NCBI GenBank assembly: GCA_029851415.1
Contig: CM056742.1
Location: 53,546,954-53,610,953, forward strand
DNA: 64,000 nucleotides
Direction: 5' to 3'
From: Eretmocerus hayati
Lineage: Eukaryota > Arthropoda > Insecta > Hymenoptera > Aphelinidae
Shown piece after piece: positions 9,031 to 20,900 of this stretch. The first letter of the stretch is position 1, and each line of letters opens with the position of its first letter. Under the pieces are notes generated by a model that had not been told where the DNA came from, did not search any database, and saw only the letters and a list, made by a program, of their open reading frames with translations. Made by a program: the position numbers and the translations under genes.

Positions 9031-9833
9031 TCCCGTTATCCGCGCTGTAAAGGGTCACCATGTTGGCCGCCATATGCAGGATTTTTAAACTGTGGCGCGT
9101 CATACTTGAGCGGTATACCTCAGCGTATTACCAGATTATCATGAAATTAAAGGCGTATAACATATTTTTCTCTCATCTTGGTACGGTCAAAATGAATGTA
9201 ATTGGTGGGAATCCGAAAAATTGAACATTAATTAATGGAAAGCAACAAAATTGCATAACGAATCTCAATGTGTTTTGTATTGATCAACAGTGGGTTTCTC
9301 AATTTTTTAAAGGAGGATTGTGCTCATTCTAGTCTTCCATCAATCGCCTTGGTATTTCCTATGAGTTTTTCCAAAATTCTACAAAATTCAACTACAACTG
9401 CTTCACTACTGTTAGTTTGTTGGGTGGTGAATATCCAGGACCCAATAAAGTACCAGGAGTGGAGCAGTTGTAGTTGATTTTTGTGAAACTTTGAAAATAC
9501 TCATGGAAAATATCAAGGAAATGGATGGAAGACTAGAATGAGCACAATCCTCCTTAAAAAATTGAGAAACCCACTGTTGATCAATACAAAGCATATTGAG
9601 ATTCGTTATGCAAATTTGTTGCTCTCCATTAATTAATGTTCATTTTTTCGGATTCCCACCAATTACATTCATTTTCACCGTACCAAAATGAGAGAAAAAT
9701 ATGTTATACGCCTTTAATTTCATGATAATCTGGTAATACGCTGAGGTATACCGCTCAAGTATGACGCGCCACAGTTTAAAAATCCTGCATATGGCGGCCA
9801 ACATGGCGACCCTTTACAGCGCGGATACCGGGA
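9031..9833. repeat. 0.8-kb imperfect palindrome at the centre of the large inverted repeat
   Basis: The left half (9031-about 9425) reads as the reverse complement of the right half. CCGCGCTGTAAAGGGT at 9040 matches ACCCTTTACAGCGCGG at 9809, and CATTAATTAATG-type blocks and GTGGGTTTCTCAATTTTTTA blocks also match. Divergence is clearly higher than in the outer arms. The symmetry axis (coordinate sum 18864) lies only 12 bp from that of the outer arms (sum 18840). It could form a long hairpin. Confidence 0.9.
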
Positions 9834-9844
9834 TGCCGAGCACG

Positions 9845-10070
9845 GAGAAGAGCAATTGCCTATCCTCCCAATGTATTCCGTCAGGATCTCGCGCGCAACG
9901 ATATTCTTATGGGCGGGAGTGGAAAAAAAAGAAGGACTGGCGAGCGCGGATGAGTGAAAGATGCATGAATGCAGTTGCCTATCCTTGCAATGCATTTGTC
10001 AGGATCCGCGCGCAATGCTTTTCTTATGGGGGAAAGTGAGAAAAAGGTTTGGCCTACTTCCTTTCCCCCG
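9845..10070 (+). repeat. Two diverged direct copies of a ~120-bp unit
   Basis: TTGCCTATCCTCCCAATG at 9854 and TTGCCTATCCTTGCAATG at 9973 start similar blocks, continuing with GTCAGGATC, CGCGCGCAA, TTCTTATGGG and GAAAAA. No coding function is visible. Confidence 0.7.
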
Positions 10071-11793
10071 CTCCCTTCCCCTACTGGGAAATCATCTTCA
10101 ATCTTACTGAAATTTCTTTGGTACAAATTGATCACACAACAATCAAGAAAAAATTAGTTTGGTTGACTATTTCATACTGGCAAGGGCACTATGAATCATT
10201 TCCTGTGGTGAATCGACGAAGAATCATTTTACTTACACATACAAGGCTCGTACACTAGAGTGGTCCAAGAACTGAAAATTTTTGATCCTCGACACGTTCG
10301 GGGCAGCAAAATTTGTGTATTAACACATAAAGTCAACAGTTCTTGAAAGTTCCCCGTCAACCATTTTGGTCCGCCATCTTGGATTTGGGGACTTTCTTAA
10401 TCTGATCTCTTTTTTGTGATCAGCAACACGGAAAACCCTTGAGAGGGGTGTTCTGAGCCAAGATGAGCGGTTTCCAGGAAATCTCGTTCTACCATTCCAG
10501 ATCTCCCACCTTGGATTGGACAAAATCATGATTCTGACATCATATTCGTATGAAATTGCCTTGCGACGCATTGGACAGTCTGTCACTCCACTCCGACAAG
10601 AAATCATTACTCCTCTTCTTATGCTCGTACGCTTTTTAGCGTGTTCTGGAGAGTCTCCCCGATAAACTCATTGTGTTACTCGCGCAATAACGAAGAAATC
10701 GACCTATTGCAGGTCCATTTACATCAACGGGGAAATCAAGGAGCTGCGTTCAACTGGAATGAAACTAGTGTTACTCGTGGTATATTTGCGCCGTTCTCGG
10801 CGGTATACACTTGCTGTAATTAACGGATGCACTCTAAAATACCGAGAAATAGTAGATGATAGTACCAGGAAACCATATCCACTTCACCACGCTGAGACTC
10901 TAGCGCGTTTGAGAGTACCAACTGTTTGAATGGGGGCAATCGATCATTTTATATGGACGAAGTCGTCATAAAACGCTCCATAAGATCTTTCAAAAGTTTC
11001 GAAAACACCCCAGATTTGAATAGGGATGACTAAGATCGTATTCAATATTCGCATCTTGTATGCCAGTAGATGATGGGATCTGGTAGGACCGAGACTCTCC
11101 AATACTTGGTGTGTTTCTGCCACCTTTTGATAGGTCACAAGCCTCCATCATTACAATTGTGCGATTCAAATCATACATCCTAAAAGTTGAGAATCTTTGA
11201 TATCCATTCAAGTATTCCATAAGAGATCCCCGGCCGGCCAACCCCCGACCCTCACCCAATCAATGGAAATTTTGGACCGAATTTTTAAAAAAACCCAAAA
11301 AAGTGGAACAAGACTTTGTTCTGTAAGCCGTTTGGCGAATTTTTTTCAGATGATCCACATGAGAGATTTTGTTCTTGAAGCTCTCCAAGAAGTTGTCTGA
11401 AAAATTTAAAAGATGTACACAGCGTTTTTCAGTATTTTCACTTTTAGGGTCCAAAAATCAAAAGTTTCTGGGATTTCCTCATATAATTCACGCGTCGCTG
11501 AAAAAAGTCCTTGGAACGATCCGATTGTACCGCCGACTCACAGAGATAGTGGTGGCTACTTTCCGGAAGTTCAGTCAAGCGTATGAGGAGTGGGATTGGC
11601 GCAACGGATCGTCTGCTGTGGCATACCATCTGTTCCATTTGGATAACATCGAGAACGATTCACACCACTTCTCATTTGATTGGATAGCACTTGGGGTTGA
11701 AAAAGGCATTTGCTAGCATATTCCATCTTTGAAGAATCAGATCTTATGAGAATAAGTACACTGTTTTTTCTACGGAACCAAGATGATGACTTA
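10071..11793. other. Unassigned DNA
   Basis: No convincing gene or repeat was found. The longest frame (11369-11716, plus strand, 115 codons) has no recognisable domain and no supporting context. Confidence 0.4.
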
Positions 11794-12089
11794 CAAGGAG
11801 AGGCCCAACGTTGCGGGTCCTGGATTGGTCCCCCAAGGTATCACCAAGATCTTGATCCAATGGGCCTACTATCCTGAGATACTGCTATGGAAATTAGCAT
11901 TGTTAGTATATCTATGTATACAAATTTTTGACATGGGCCTATATTGGCAATGCTAATCCTGATAATTGTATCTGGAAGTAGAAGGCCCATGGGATTAAAC
12001 CCTCGGAGATACCTTCATTTCTCACCAAAACAAGATGATGCCCAGAGTTTCATCAAGATCCGTGTTCCGCAAGGTTGGACCTCCTCTTG
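11794..12089. repeat. Fold-back element, palindrome with CAAGGAGAGG ends (copy 1)
   Basis: It starts CAAGGAGAGGCCCAACG and ends CCTCCTCTTG with intervening inverted matches (GCCCAACGTTGCGG with CCGCAAGGTTGGAC). The middle contains TAGCATTGTTAGTATATCTA and CATGGGCCTATATTGGC, also found at the centre of the palindrome at 38767-39095. The two define a small dispersed family. Confidence 0.7.
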
Positions 12090-12899
12090 TTAGTAGAATC
12101 AGTTTGCAGGTCATAGGTACTGCGTAGCCAGCCAAGTAACTTTGCATAGACTCAAGATTCTCTTCTCTGGGGATGTTTGTACCAGTAGGGGAATTTCTCT
12201 GGAACTCTTACACCAGCTGGAATACAGCTATGGATGATGATATAAGAGAACAATCGAATCTATTGGTCCCGGTCGAAGTCAAAATATCATCATCCAAAAC
12301 TTCAAATAAGATATCTTTGGCTTCCGTATGATTAGGAGCAAATTGATCCATTCTAGCTCACTTGAAGAGAAAAAATGTTGGGAAAATCCTGTGGAAATAC
12401 TTCGTACTCTCGTACACTCTTACGGATACTCTGGTGATGCCACGCAACTTTTCAAGTTGATTCCAACTGTATCTGGTTGATGAAATAATAGAGAAAGATG
12501 GCCCAGAAGCGCGATTGTGTGCTACTAATTCAGCCAAAATTTCACGACTTGAAAAATTGGAAATGAAAAATCGATCATGTCTTGTCAACTCAAAGATGAT
12601 GACGCCAAGTTCATGCCGTGCCTCTGAATGCAATTTTTGGAATACATGGCTAAAGAAGATGCGATTTCTGAGATTCTGCGCCAAGGCTCGTGTTAGTGCG
12701 ATTTTCCTGTCTAGAACACGCCCGTTCTGACGTGAAATGGAGAAAACGTGACTCACGAAAAAGTGCAGGTTTTCTCACCTCACATAGGCGGATTGAGTTA
12801 TATGTGGATAGCACCAATTGTGATCGGTTACCCTCACCGTGTAAGGCTACAAAAAGCCCAAGGCATTCGTTGAAATTATCAATCTTGACAAATGTATGC
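12090..12899. other. Unassigned DNA
   Basis: No feature recognised; short frames only (for example 12358-12756, minus strand) without known motifs. Confidence 0.4.
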
Positions 12900-13903
12900 T
12901 TAACCCTCTAGCGCCCAAGGTATCAAGGACACGGAATTTTTTTTAACTTCAAATGTTTTCATTTGGCTCCTAGACGGGCGTGACAAATCGCAATTCCCTC
13001 AGAATAACCGGGAACAGCATCTTTTAGTGGGTCTTGCAAGACCCAGTAGGCGTTCAGGTCATAATATTAAATCTACACAAACAATCTTCTTGTTTCGAAC
13101 AAAGGGCTTGTATTTTCTAACTCTTAGAGTGAATTCATGACGAAGAAGCTTACAATCATGGATCAATGAAAACATCATAAAATTGCTCAGTGAATCTGAA
13201 TTCTTATGATGGAAGTCATAAAATCAGTTTTTTGGATACATTACAACAAAGAGTTACTTGACACTTCTCACAAAAAGAGTATACTTTACTTTTCACGCAG
13301 AGCTCACATCTTTGTTTGCAATCCGCAAACTTGATGAAGTGCTCTTTCGAGTCATACCTGATATCGACAACAATTACCTTAGAGGTTCGATTCGAACGAC
13401 CACACGACTTCTGTGGACGTGAACGCCCAATGGGTCTTGCAGGGCCCACTCCACGCACAATTACACGCCTAGATATTTTTTACGTGAAAGATATCCATGC
13501 ATGGATACCATGTTGCGAAAGCCCAGTGGGTCCTGTGGGACCCACTTTCTAAATTGACCAGCCCCTATATAATTTCCCCGTTTGAACCATTCCAACGCAT
13601 GGTTACCTCCAAGGGGAGCTCAGAGAAGATGTTCCAATAGGTATCGGATACTTGAGAGTCATTCGCATCTCTACATGAATCGATTTACACCGTAAACTCA
13701 CGTCCTCGTCGAGCGACGCGCGAGCGCTGAGTTTTGCGTGTTCCCGGAAACTATGTACGCTTCATCAGAGAATGACAGACTTTTAGTTTTGACCTAGAAG
13801 AAAGCCATTACCATGCACAATTGCCGAAATATTGCCGTGGTGCTCGTCATGTGTGGAGTTTGGAAGTGGGTCCCACAGGACCCACTGGGCGCTAGGGGGT
13901 TAA
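12900..13903 (-). mobile_element. piggyBac-like element, internally deleted, TTAA at both ends
   Basis: Bounded by TTAA at 12900-12903 and 13900-13903. The left terminus is CCCTCTAGCGCCCAAGG; the right terminus read inward is CCCCCTAGCGCCCAGTGG, giving about 14-bp inverted ends. Exact TTAA duplications and CCC-starting ends are the hallmark of piggyBac. About 1 kb remains, with only the C-terminal zinc-binding part of the transposase. GC-rich palindromes of the GTGGGTCNNGCAAGACCCA type occur inside both ends. The inner boundary of the large inverted repeat (13425) falls inside it. Confidence 0.85.
13216..13410 (-). pseudogene. piggyBac transposase C-terminal cysteine-rich domain (remnant)
   Basis: The frame reads DCKQRCELCVKSK, then FCEKCQVTLCC, then a stop. 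This CxxC...CxxC...LC pattern is the C-terminal zinc-binding domain of piggyBac transposases, which binds DNA near the transposon ends. The DDE catalytic domain is missing, so the element could move only with help from another copy. The open frame continues upstream to 13458, but that part looks like terminal non-coding sequence. Confidence 0.75.
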
Positions 13904-14605
13904 CAAATTCTGGGAAATCGACGAGAAAATGCTCGAAGCTCGACTCGTTAACGTGATTTTGGCGATGCCATCAACGCTATATGAGTATCAATAGTGGATT
14001 TGTAACTCTCAATACTTCGCAAATACGTGAGCAAAAGGTCCTTGGTGTGCGTAGAGCGGTGTTCATGTTTTATTTTTCAACGATTTTCAGCAAAGTGCAA
14101 AAGTTCCAGAGAAACGCTCATATGCATCAGCTGTGATCTGTATTTGATGGATAGAATTATTCTGCCATACTTCTGAACTATGAGGATGATAGTTCTGACA
14201 GTATTGACCCGTGATGAATGGAATACTGCAACGCTCACGTTTGGCCAATTTTGAATGTTATTGAATTATTTCATAAAATCCAGTTACGCGAACGGAAAAT
14301 TATCAATTGAAGGTTGGATTATGGTTCAATCTTGAATTTAGTACTTTATTGTCCAGCACTTGAAACAAAATATGATAATTATTAACCAATTCCAATCATA
14401 GTATGCTACCATTAACTAATACTAGAAGCATGGCTGATACATCAATGATATGAAATTCGTAAATCGGCATTTGGAGGCCTAATTTTCATTTCTCTATTGT
14501 AACCTCGGAACTGAGGCCATTTTTAATGAGAAATTATCGATTGGGGTTTGATCGTCAAGATGTTAATCAAAGGAAAAATGCATTTGAATGACATTGTGAA
14601 AAGAA

Positions 14606-14677
14606 TGCCTGGACCCAGGATCGGACTGGGAACCTTCTTCTTGCCGGGAAGATGCTCTACCATTGAGCTATCTAGGG
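14606..14677 (-). tRNA. tRNA-Ala(GGC)-like sequence (mirror of 4163-4234)
   Basis: Identical in the right arm to the unit at 4163-4234: anticodon loop CCGGCAA, T loop with the same CCGATC change. Probably a pseudo-tRNA. Confidence 0.4.
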
Positions 14678-14951
14678 CCCGGCAGATCTTCGTCTCGATG
14701 TCACTCTTATACATCAGCGCCATCATTTCAGCCGCGGCGCAGGATTCAAATTACACTTTTCGAACTTGAATCGTCCTCTTTCATGAACCAATGATATTAA
14801 ATTCGTAAATCGGCATTTGGAGGACTAATTTCCAATTCTCTGTTGTGACCTCGGATTTGAGGCCATTTCTAATGAGAGATTATCGATCGGGGTTTGATCG
14901 TCAAGATATTAATCAAAGAAAGAATGCATTTGAATGACATCGTGAAAAAAA

Positions 14952-15023
14952 TGCCTGGACCCAGGATCGAACTGGGAACCTTCTTCTTGCCGGGAAGATT
15001 CTCTACCATTGAGCTATCCAGGG
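14952..15023 (-). tRNA. tRNA-Ala(GGC)-like sequence (mirror of 3817-3888)
   Basis: Identical in the right arm to the unit at 3817-3888, with the intact T arm and the C-C first acceptor pair. Confidence 0.4.
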
Positions 15024-16809
15024 TCCGGCAGAACTTTGTCTCGATGTCACTCTTATACATGGCTGATACACTGTCACCTATCGTTGTAGTACTTGCATGG
15101 TATATGATGATTATTGATCCATCGATGGAACTCGAACAACTTCTGGATGCAAAAGCAGGAGGCTGGATATCTTTGTAGGTATTCAGGTTGCCAAATCCAG
15201 ACATCTGGCACCAGGTAGTATCAACAACATGTAACAAGGAATATGCATTAGTATTCACATCATTATTCATTCTTTATTAGTAGGAGAATGAATAATTTAG
15301 TTGAGAAGAAAGCTTACATGCAATGGAGCTAAGTTATAAAATCAGTCATTCATCTCATTTATACAAGTATTTGTATGCACCGCTGCTCATGCATATAATC
15401 TGACAGCCATCAGCTGATTTCTATTCACGCTTGCTTGGTATTTGTAACCAAGCAAGTCAAGTTTCCAGTACAGAGACATTATGTGGTTTACAAGTATGAA
15501 GAAAGTAAGAGAAGACATACCTATTGATCCTAATGAATCCCAGAATCCCATACATCCTGGAAATGATGTATATCCTGCTCTCTGGCTCCCATCTGATGAT
15601 GGTAATGTTCCAAAGCAGTACAACTGATGCCTCTGGCCCATATCGTGGGTCATCTTTCCTAGTTCCCACACCGAGTTTTACTGTAAAAACACATACAGAA
15701 TTAGTTTTCTGACATCAGCACGACATGAAATATCAGTATCCACCCCATAATATAATTTTATCATGCCTTAAGAATAATAATTCATTGGTTAGTTGAAAAA
15801 TTCACCACCAACAACCTACATCGAAATACTACCAATTTCATCTTACATCATATCATGAGGACTAATACCCATGACATGCTTACACATGCTTTCACAGACA
15901 TGTTACAGGTGTACTTACCCAATGCTGCAGTTTGTTGACAATTATTTTGCCACACTCACAATACTCAGCTGCTAGTTGACTTTATGTGAACAATCACCTG
16001 TCATAACCACAAACCATATGTTGATAGACTAGATGGATTGATGTCGTCTGCTTTCTCATCGCTATATCTCGATTGGCCAATTCAACTGATCATACTGCGC
16101 ATGGACACTAGCGCTAGATTCAAAATCTATGGGATTTTTTCAAAGCTTTAATGAAAATTTGAGTGAAGAGAGATTCAAACATATTTACAAGGAATATTTA
16201 CAAATGGTCATTAGACCGATGAAGTAAGCGCGAAAGCTCGAGCACGAAATCGGGAGAGCGCGACGAGGAAGACTTTCTACTGATAGGCACCAGAGAGAGA
16301 AAGAGAGATCGAGCTGGCACTTACAGGTATTGTCGATGTCGCTGGTCCAAGGGACGAGATGGATACGATGTCCAGACGCAGGTCATTTTGCCCCGAAGGT
16401 GGGCCGACGATGGTGCCGAGCGCGGGCCACGAGACTCCAACCACGGGCCGGAGATATGCCGAAGCGAATGGGCCAAGCTGTGCCCGAATGGTCCAAAAGC
16501 TATAATAGACCACCAGGTTGGTCAAAAGGCCGCTTCCAATGGGTTTGACACCACGCGAAAACCCGGGAAAGTTGCCCCAAAAAGGGCGGCCACGAGGCAA
16601 CGAGAAAATATTCGGCGCGGATAAAATATTCGGCATGGCACAACGTGCTCACTTCACTCCGGTCTCGCTAGGGATGCCGCACGCCGGCGATGTGCGCGAC
16701 TTCGATGCGCGCGAAGTGGAAAGCCGGGGGAGCGCGGGGGGTCGAGCTGCTGCGGCTGCTGCCGCAAGCGACGGCCCACGGGCGCTATATATGCCAACTC
16801 TCTCTCTCT

Positions 16810-16812
<3 letters not shown>

Positions 16813-16849
<37 letters not shown>

Positions 16850-17894
16850 GTGGTTAGAGGGCAAAATCTGCCTCAGGATCCCTCGGATCCGTCCCCAGAC
16901 ACCGGACTGGTTCAGCTTACGCGGACTACGCATAGCCCACGCAGGCCATACCAGGCGGGACACGGGTTTGGGTGGGGCCCACCGAGAGGTGGGCCCGGCC
17001 GTGTAATATCCCTCTCCCCTCGATGTCCGATACCTAGGGCATCGGGCAATCAAGAAGGAGATCCACCTGCATCTACCCTCTCATCCCGGAACCGCGTGAG
17101 CATTACTTCAGGATGGGCGGCATGTCTCGCGCTCGATTGCGAGCGTTCCTCTTCTCCATCTTCTCTCTTCGGCCACTTGTCGGCATCTTCTATCTTCACT
17201 CTTCATTGTTCCCTCTCTTTCTTCTTCCTTCTCTCTTCTTTCTTCTTTCTTCCCTCTTCAGTGCATCAGATTCCTCCTGGAATCATTTGGGCCTCTTCTG
17301 TTTCAATCGGCAGAGTCACTGTAATTCGCCTGCTTCGAGGCGCCTTACTTCCCTCTCTTTCTCCTCTTTGTGGGTCATCACCAGCTTGATGTATCCGGTG
17401 AGTCTATCCCATGTCTCCTGGTTGCGGAGTAAGTACGGGACGAGATTCTCAGGTGTTAGTTGAGCACCCAGCCATTCATCCAGCTCGGCGCGCTCTCTCC
17501 GGGTGTCGCTGCACTTGAACAGGGCATGTTCGGCGTCATCCCATTCGTCCCCGCATGACTGACATGCTGGGGTCGTCCTCTTCTTGAACCTGGTTAGATA
17601 GGAACCGAAGCAACCATGATCGCTCAGTGCCTGCGTCATCCAGTAGTCCATCTCTCCGTGGGTGCGTTCCGCCCACTTGGCTACGTCACGGATCAGCCGG
17701 TGCGTCCATCTGCTGTTTGCAAATGGCGAATCCCACTCAGTTTGCCAATGCTCAAGGGTGGTTTCCTTCTCGTTGTCGCGGATGGTCTCCTTCATCGTCG
17801 GAGTGAGTACTCGTTCGGCTCCGATCACTTTCTGGCGGTCCCAGATCCTCACTCGCTCCGCGACGAGCAAGTGGATGGGCGGAGTACTCGCCAA
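16813..17894 (-). mobile_element. R1-like retrotransposon, copy A (5'-truncated)
   Basis: On the minus strand it runs from the C-terminal third of ORF2 through a 3' UTR to a 34-base poly(A) (poly(T) at 16813-16846). The 5' truncation point (17894) passes directly into a CT-rich tract, and the poly(A) side into (TC)n at 16800-16812. The 3' UTR is the same type as in copies B and A'. Confidence 0.9.
17316..17894 (-). CDS. ORF2 C-terminal fragment of R1-like copy A
   Basis: 192 codons covering the end of the reverse transcriptase ORF, including the zinc-knuckle-like CQSCGDEWDDAEHALFKC that closes ORF2 in R1-clade elements, and the terminal RRLEAGELQ. Almost identical to the same region of copies B and C (a few substitutions such as TMKETI for TMKEII). 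The apparent first Met belongs to the ORF2 interior. Confidence 0.85.
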   Translation of the reverse strand: MASTPPIHLLVAERVRIWDRQKVIGAERVLTPTMKETIRDNEKETTLEHWQTEWDSPFANSRWTHRLIRDVAKWAERTHGEMDYWMTQALSDHGCFGSYLTRFKKRTTPACQSCGDEWDDAEHALFKCSDTRRERAELDEWLGAQLTPENLVPYLLRNQETWDRLTGYIKLVMTHKEEKEREVRRLEAGELQ

Positions 17895-17908
17895 TCTCTC
17901 TCTTCTCT

Positions 17909-17911
<3 letters not shown>
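17895..17911. repeat. CT-rich tract joining R1-like copies A and B
   Basis: Short run of CTCTCTCTTCTCTCTCT between the 5' truncation of copy A and the poly(T) of copy B. Confidence 0.9.
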
Positions 17912-17946
<35 letters not shown>

Positions 17947-20900
17947 GTGGTTAGAGGGCAAAATCTGCCTCAGGATCCCTCGGATCCGTCCCCAGACACC
18001 GGACTGGTTCAGCTTACGCGGACTACGCATAGCCCACGCAGGCCATACCAGGCGGGACACGGGTTTGGGTGGGGCCCACCGAGAGGTGGGCCCGGCCGTG
18101 TAATATCCCTCTCCCCTCGATGTCCGATACCTAGGGCATCGGGCAATCAAGAAGGAGATCCACCTGCATCTACCATCTCATCCCGGAACCGCGTGAGCAT
18201 TACTTCAGGATGAGCGGCATGTCTCGCGCTCGATTGCGAGCGTTCCTCTTCTCCATCTTCTCTCTTCGGCCACTTGTCGGCATCTTCTATCTTCATTCTT
18301 CATTGTTCCCTCTCTTTCTTCTTTCTTCCCTCTTCTTTCTTCTTTCTTCCCTCTTCAGTGCATCAGATTCCTCCTGGAATCATTTGGGCCTCTTCTGTTT
18401 CAATCGGCAGAGTCACTGTAATTCGCCTGCTTCGAGGCGCCTTACTTCCCTCTCTTTCTCCTCTTTGCGGGTCATCACCAGCTTGATGTATCCGGTGAGT
18501 CTATCCCATGTCTCCTGGTTGCGGAGCAAGTACGGGACGAGATTCTCAGGTGTTAGTTGAGCACCCAGCCATTCATCCAGCTCGGCGCGCTCTCTCCGGG
18601 TGTCGCTGCACTTGAACAGGGCATGTTCGGCGTCATCCCATTCGTCCCCGCATGACTGACATGCTGGGGTCGTCCTCTTCTTGAACCTGGTTAGATAGGA
18701 ACCGAAGCAACCATGATCGCTCAGTGCCTGCGTCGTCCAGTAGTCCATCTCTCCGTGGGTGCGTTCCGCCCACTTGGCTACGTCACGGATCAGCCGGTGC
18801 GTCCATCTGCCGTTTGCAAATGGCGAATCCCACTCAGTTTGCCAATGCTCAAGGGTGGTTTCCTTCTCGTTGTCGCGGATGATCTCCTTCATCGTCGGAG
18901 TGAGTACTCGTTCGGCTCCGATCACTTTTTGGCGGTCCCAGATCCTCACTCGCTCCGCGACGAGCAAGTGGATGGGCGGAGTACTCGCCAATACGTAAGC
19001 CGCATCTCCTGACACAGTGCGGTAGGCACGGATACTCCTCAGGGCCGCTCTTCGGTGGACAGGCCCCATTCTCTTCTCGATGATGGTCTTCTCTACTCTC
19101 TTCCCCCACACGGGTGCACCGTACAGCATGATGGAGGTAGTGACGGTGTTGAGAAGTGCGCGCCTCTTTTCCTTGGGTCCTCCGATATTCGGCATAAGCC
19201 GCTGGAGCGCCGCACCGACCCTGCTCGCCTTCTGGGCGGCTTCCTGGATGTGCTTCTTGAACGACCACTTGTCGTCGAGCCATACACCGAGGTATTTCAG
19301 CTCTGTCTTCCGTGGAATCTCTTGCCCGTTGATATAAAACCGGGGTAAGTCAAACTTCCTACGCCTTGTGACCACGATTGCTTCGCACTTCTTGACAGCG
19401 AGCTCCAGAAGCCTGCTAATCATCCACTCGTAGACTCGGGCCAGCGCTTCGTTCGCGCGTCTACCCAAGAGTTCCTCGTTGTCAGCCCATACTATGAGTC
19501 CCGCGTCGTCCGCGAAAGCCACTATTATCACTCCTTCTGGCAGTTCGATAGACAGTAAGCTGTCATACTAGGTGTTCCAGTTGAACGGCCCGGAGACCGA
19601 TCCCTGTCCGATTCCGGCGGACAGTACCCGAATCTCTTGTCCCTCGTCGGTGTCGTACACGAGGGTCCTGTTCCGCAGGTAGTCACTCGTGACGGCTAGT
19701 AGATAGGGGGGCACTTTACCTGCTTGGGATTGATAGACTCGCTCCCAGCTCGCGCAGTTGAATGCGTTCTTTATGTCCAACGCAATGATGGCACAGAATC
19801 CTCCTCTTCCTTGGTATGGGTTCCCTACCGACGCTTGAACCCGTTCTTGGACCGCCTCGATCGCGTGCACAGTGCTCCGTCCCTTCCGAAACCCGAACTG
19901 CATTGGTGATAGCCCACCGCCTTCTTCGTAGGCTTTTTCCACCCTGTTGAGCACCATCCTCTCGTACATTTTCCCGATATTGTCGAGCATGCTGAGAGGG
20001 CGTTGACCTCCTTGACCCTTAGGTATCAGGACCAGCTTCTGGCGTTTCCACTTGTCCGGGAAAGTTCCCGCGCTCAGACAGATGTTGAAGAGGTCGAGGA
20101 GTAGATCTGGCTTGTATTTGAAGACCAGTTTCAGAGCCTCGTTTGGGATGCCATCCAGGCCAGGGGCCTTGCCGTTCGGCATTCTCTTCGCCGCTTTGAG
20201 TAGCTCTTGCATAGTGAAGAGCGGGATGGGGTCTTCGCTCTCCGTAGGGAATGTAACTCTGGGTTCTCCTGCTGGGAAGAGGTCTTTCACGATCGTGCGC
20301 AATGTTGCTGCATCGGTCGGTGCTGGGTTGCCCTTCCGGAGTCGGACCTTTGACATGACCACGCGATATGGCGTGCCCCAGGGGTCTTCGTTAACCATGT
20401 CGCACAGTTCACCCCAGCACTTCTCTTTGCTCCTCCGGATGGCTAGAACGAGAGCCTTCTTTGATTCTTTGTACGCTCTGTCATCTTCCGCCAGCGATGG
20501 TCGTTGCAGCTTCCTTGATCGCCATGCGGTCCTCCTTTTTTTGTTGCTCGTTCTTCGTAGAGCCTTGATCTCATCGGTGATCCAGTACTCTGGTTTCCTC
20601 CAGAAACATGGTGTTGTCCTGCGAGGCATCGACGCGTCGCAAGCTCTCGTGATGGCGGATGTTACCATCGCCACAGCCTCGTCCGAGGCGGAGTTCATCG
20701 GGAGATCTTCAACTGTTTCTATCGATTCCCGGAATTTTCCCTCGTCCAGCTTCCGTACCTGCCACCCCGTCGGTCGCGGTCTGTGTGTCGTCTGTCTCTG
20801 TCCGTCAGTCCTAAGTCGAAACCGAATATGTCGATGGTCACTCAGTGTTTCCGTGTCCAGAACTTCCCACGATGTCATACGTCCCATGAGCGACGGGCTC

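Larger units (their letters stand above)
13425..16799 (-). repeat. Right arm of the 3.37-kb inverted repeat
   Basis: Reverse complement of 2041-5415 with about ten differences seen. Here the arm continues inward into an intact-ended piggyBac element, and outward into a longer R1-like copy A. This suggests the right side is the original and the left arm the duplicate. Confidence 0.95.
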
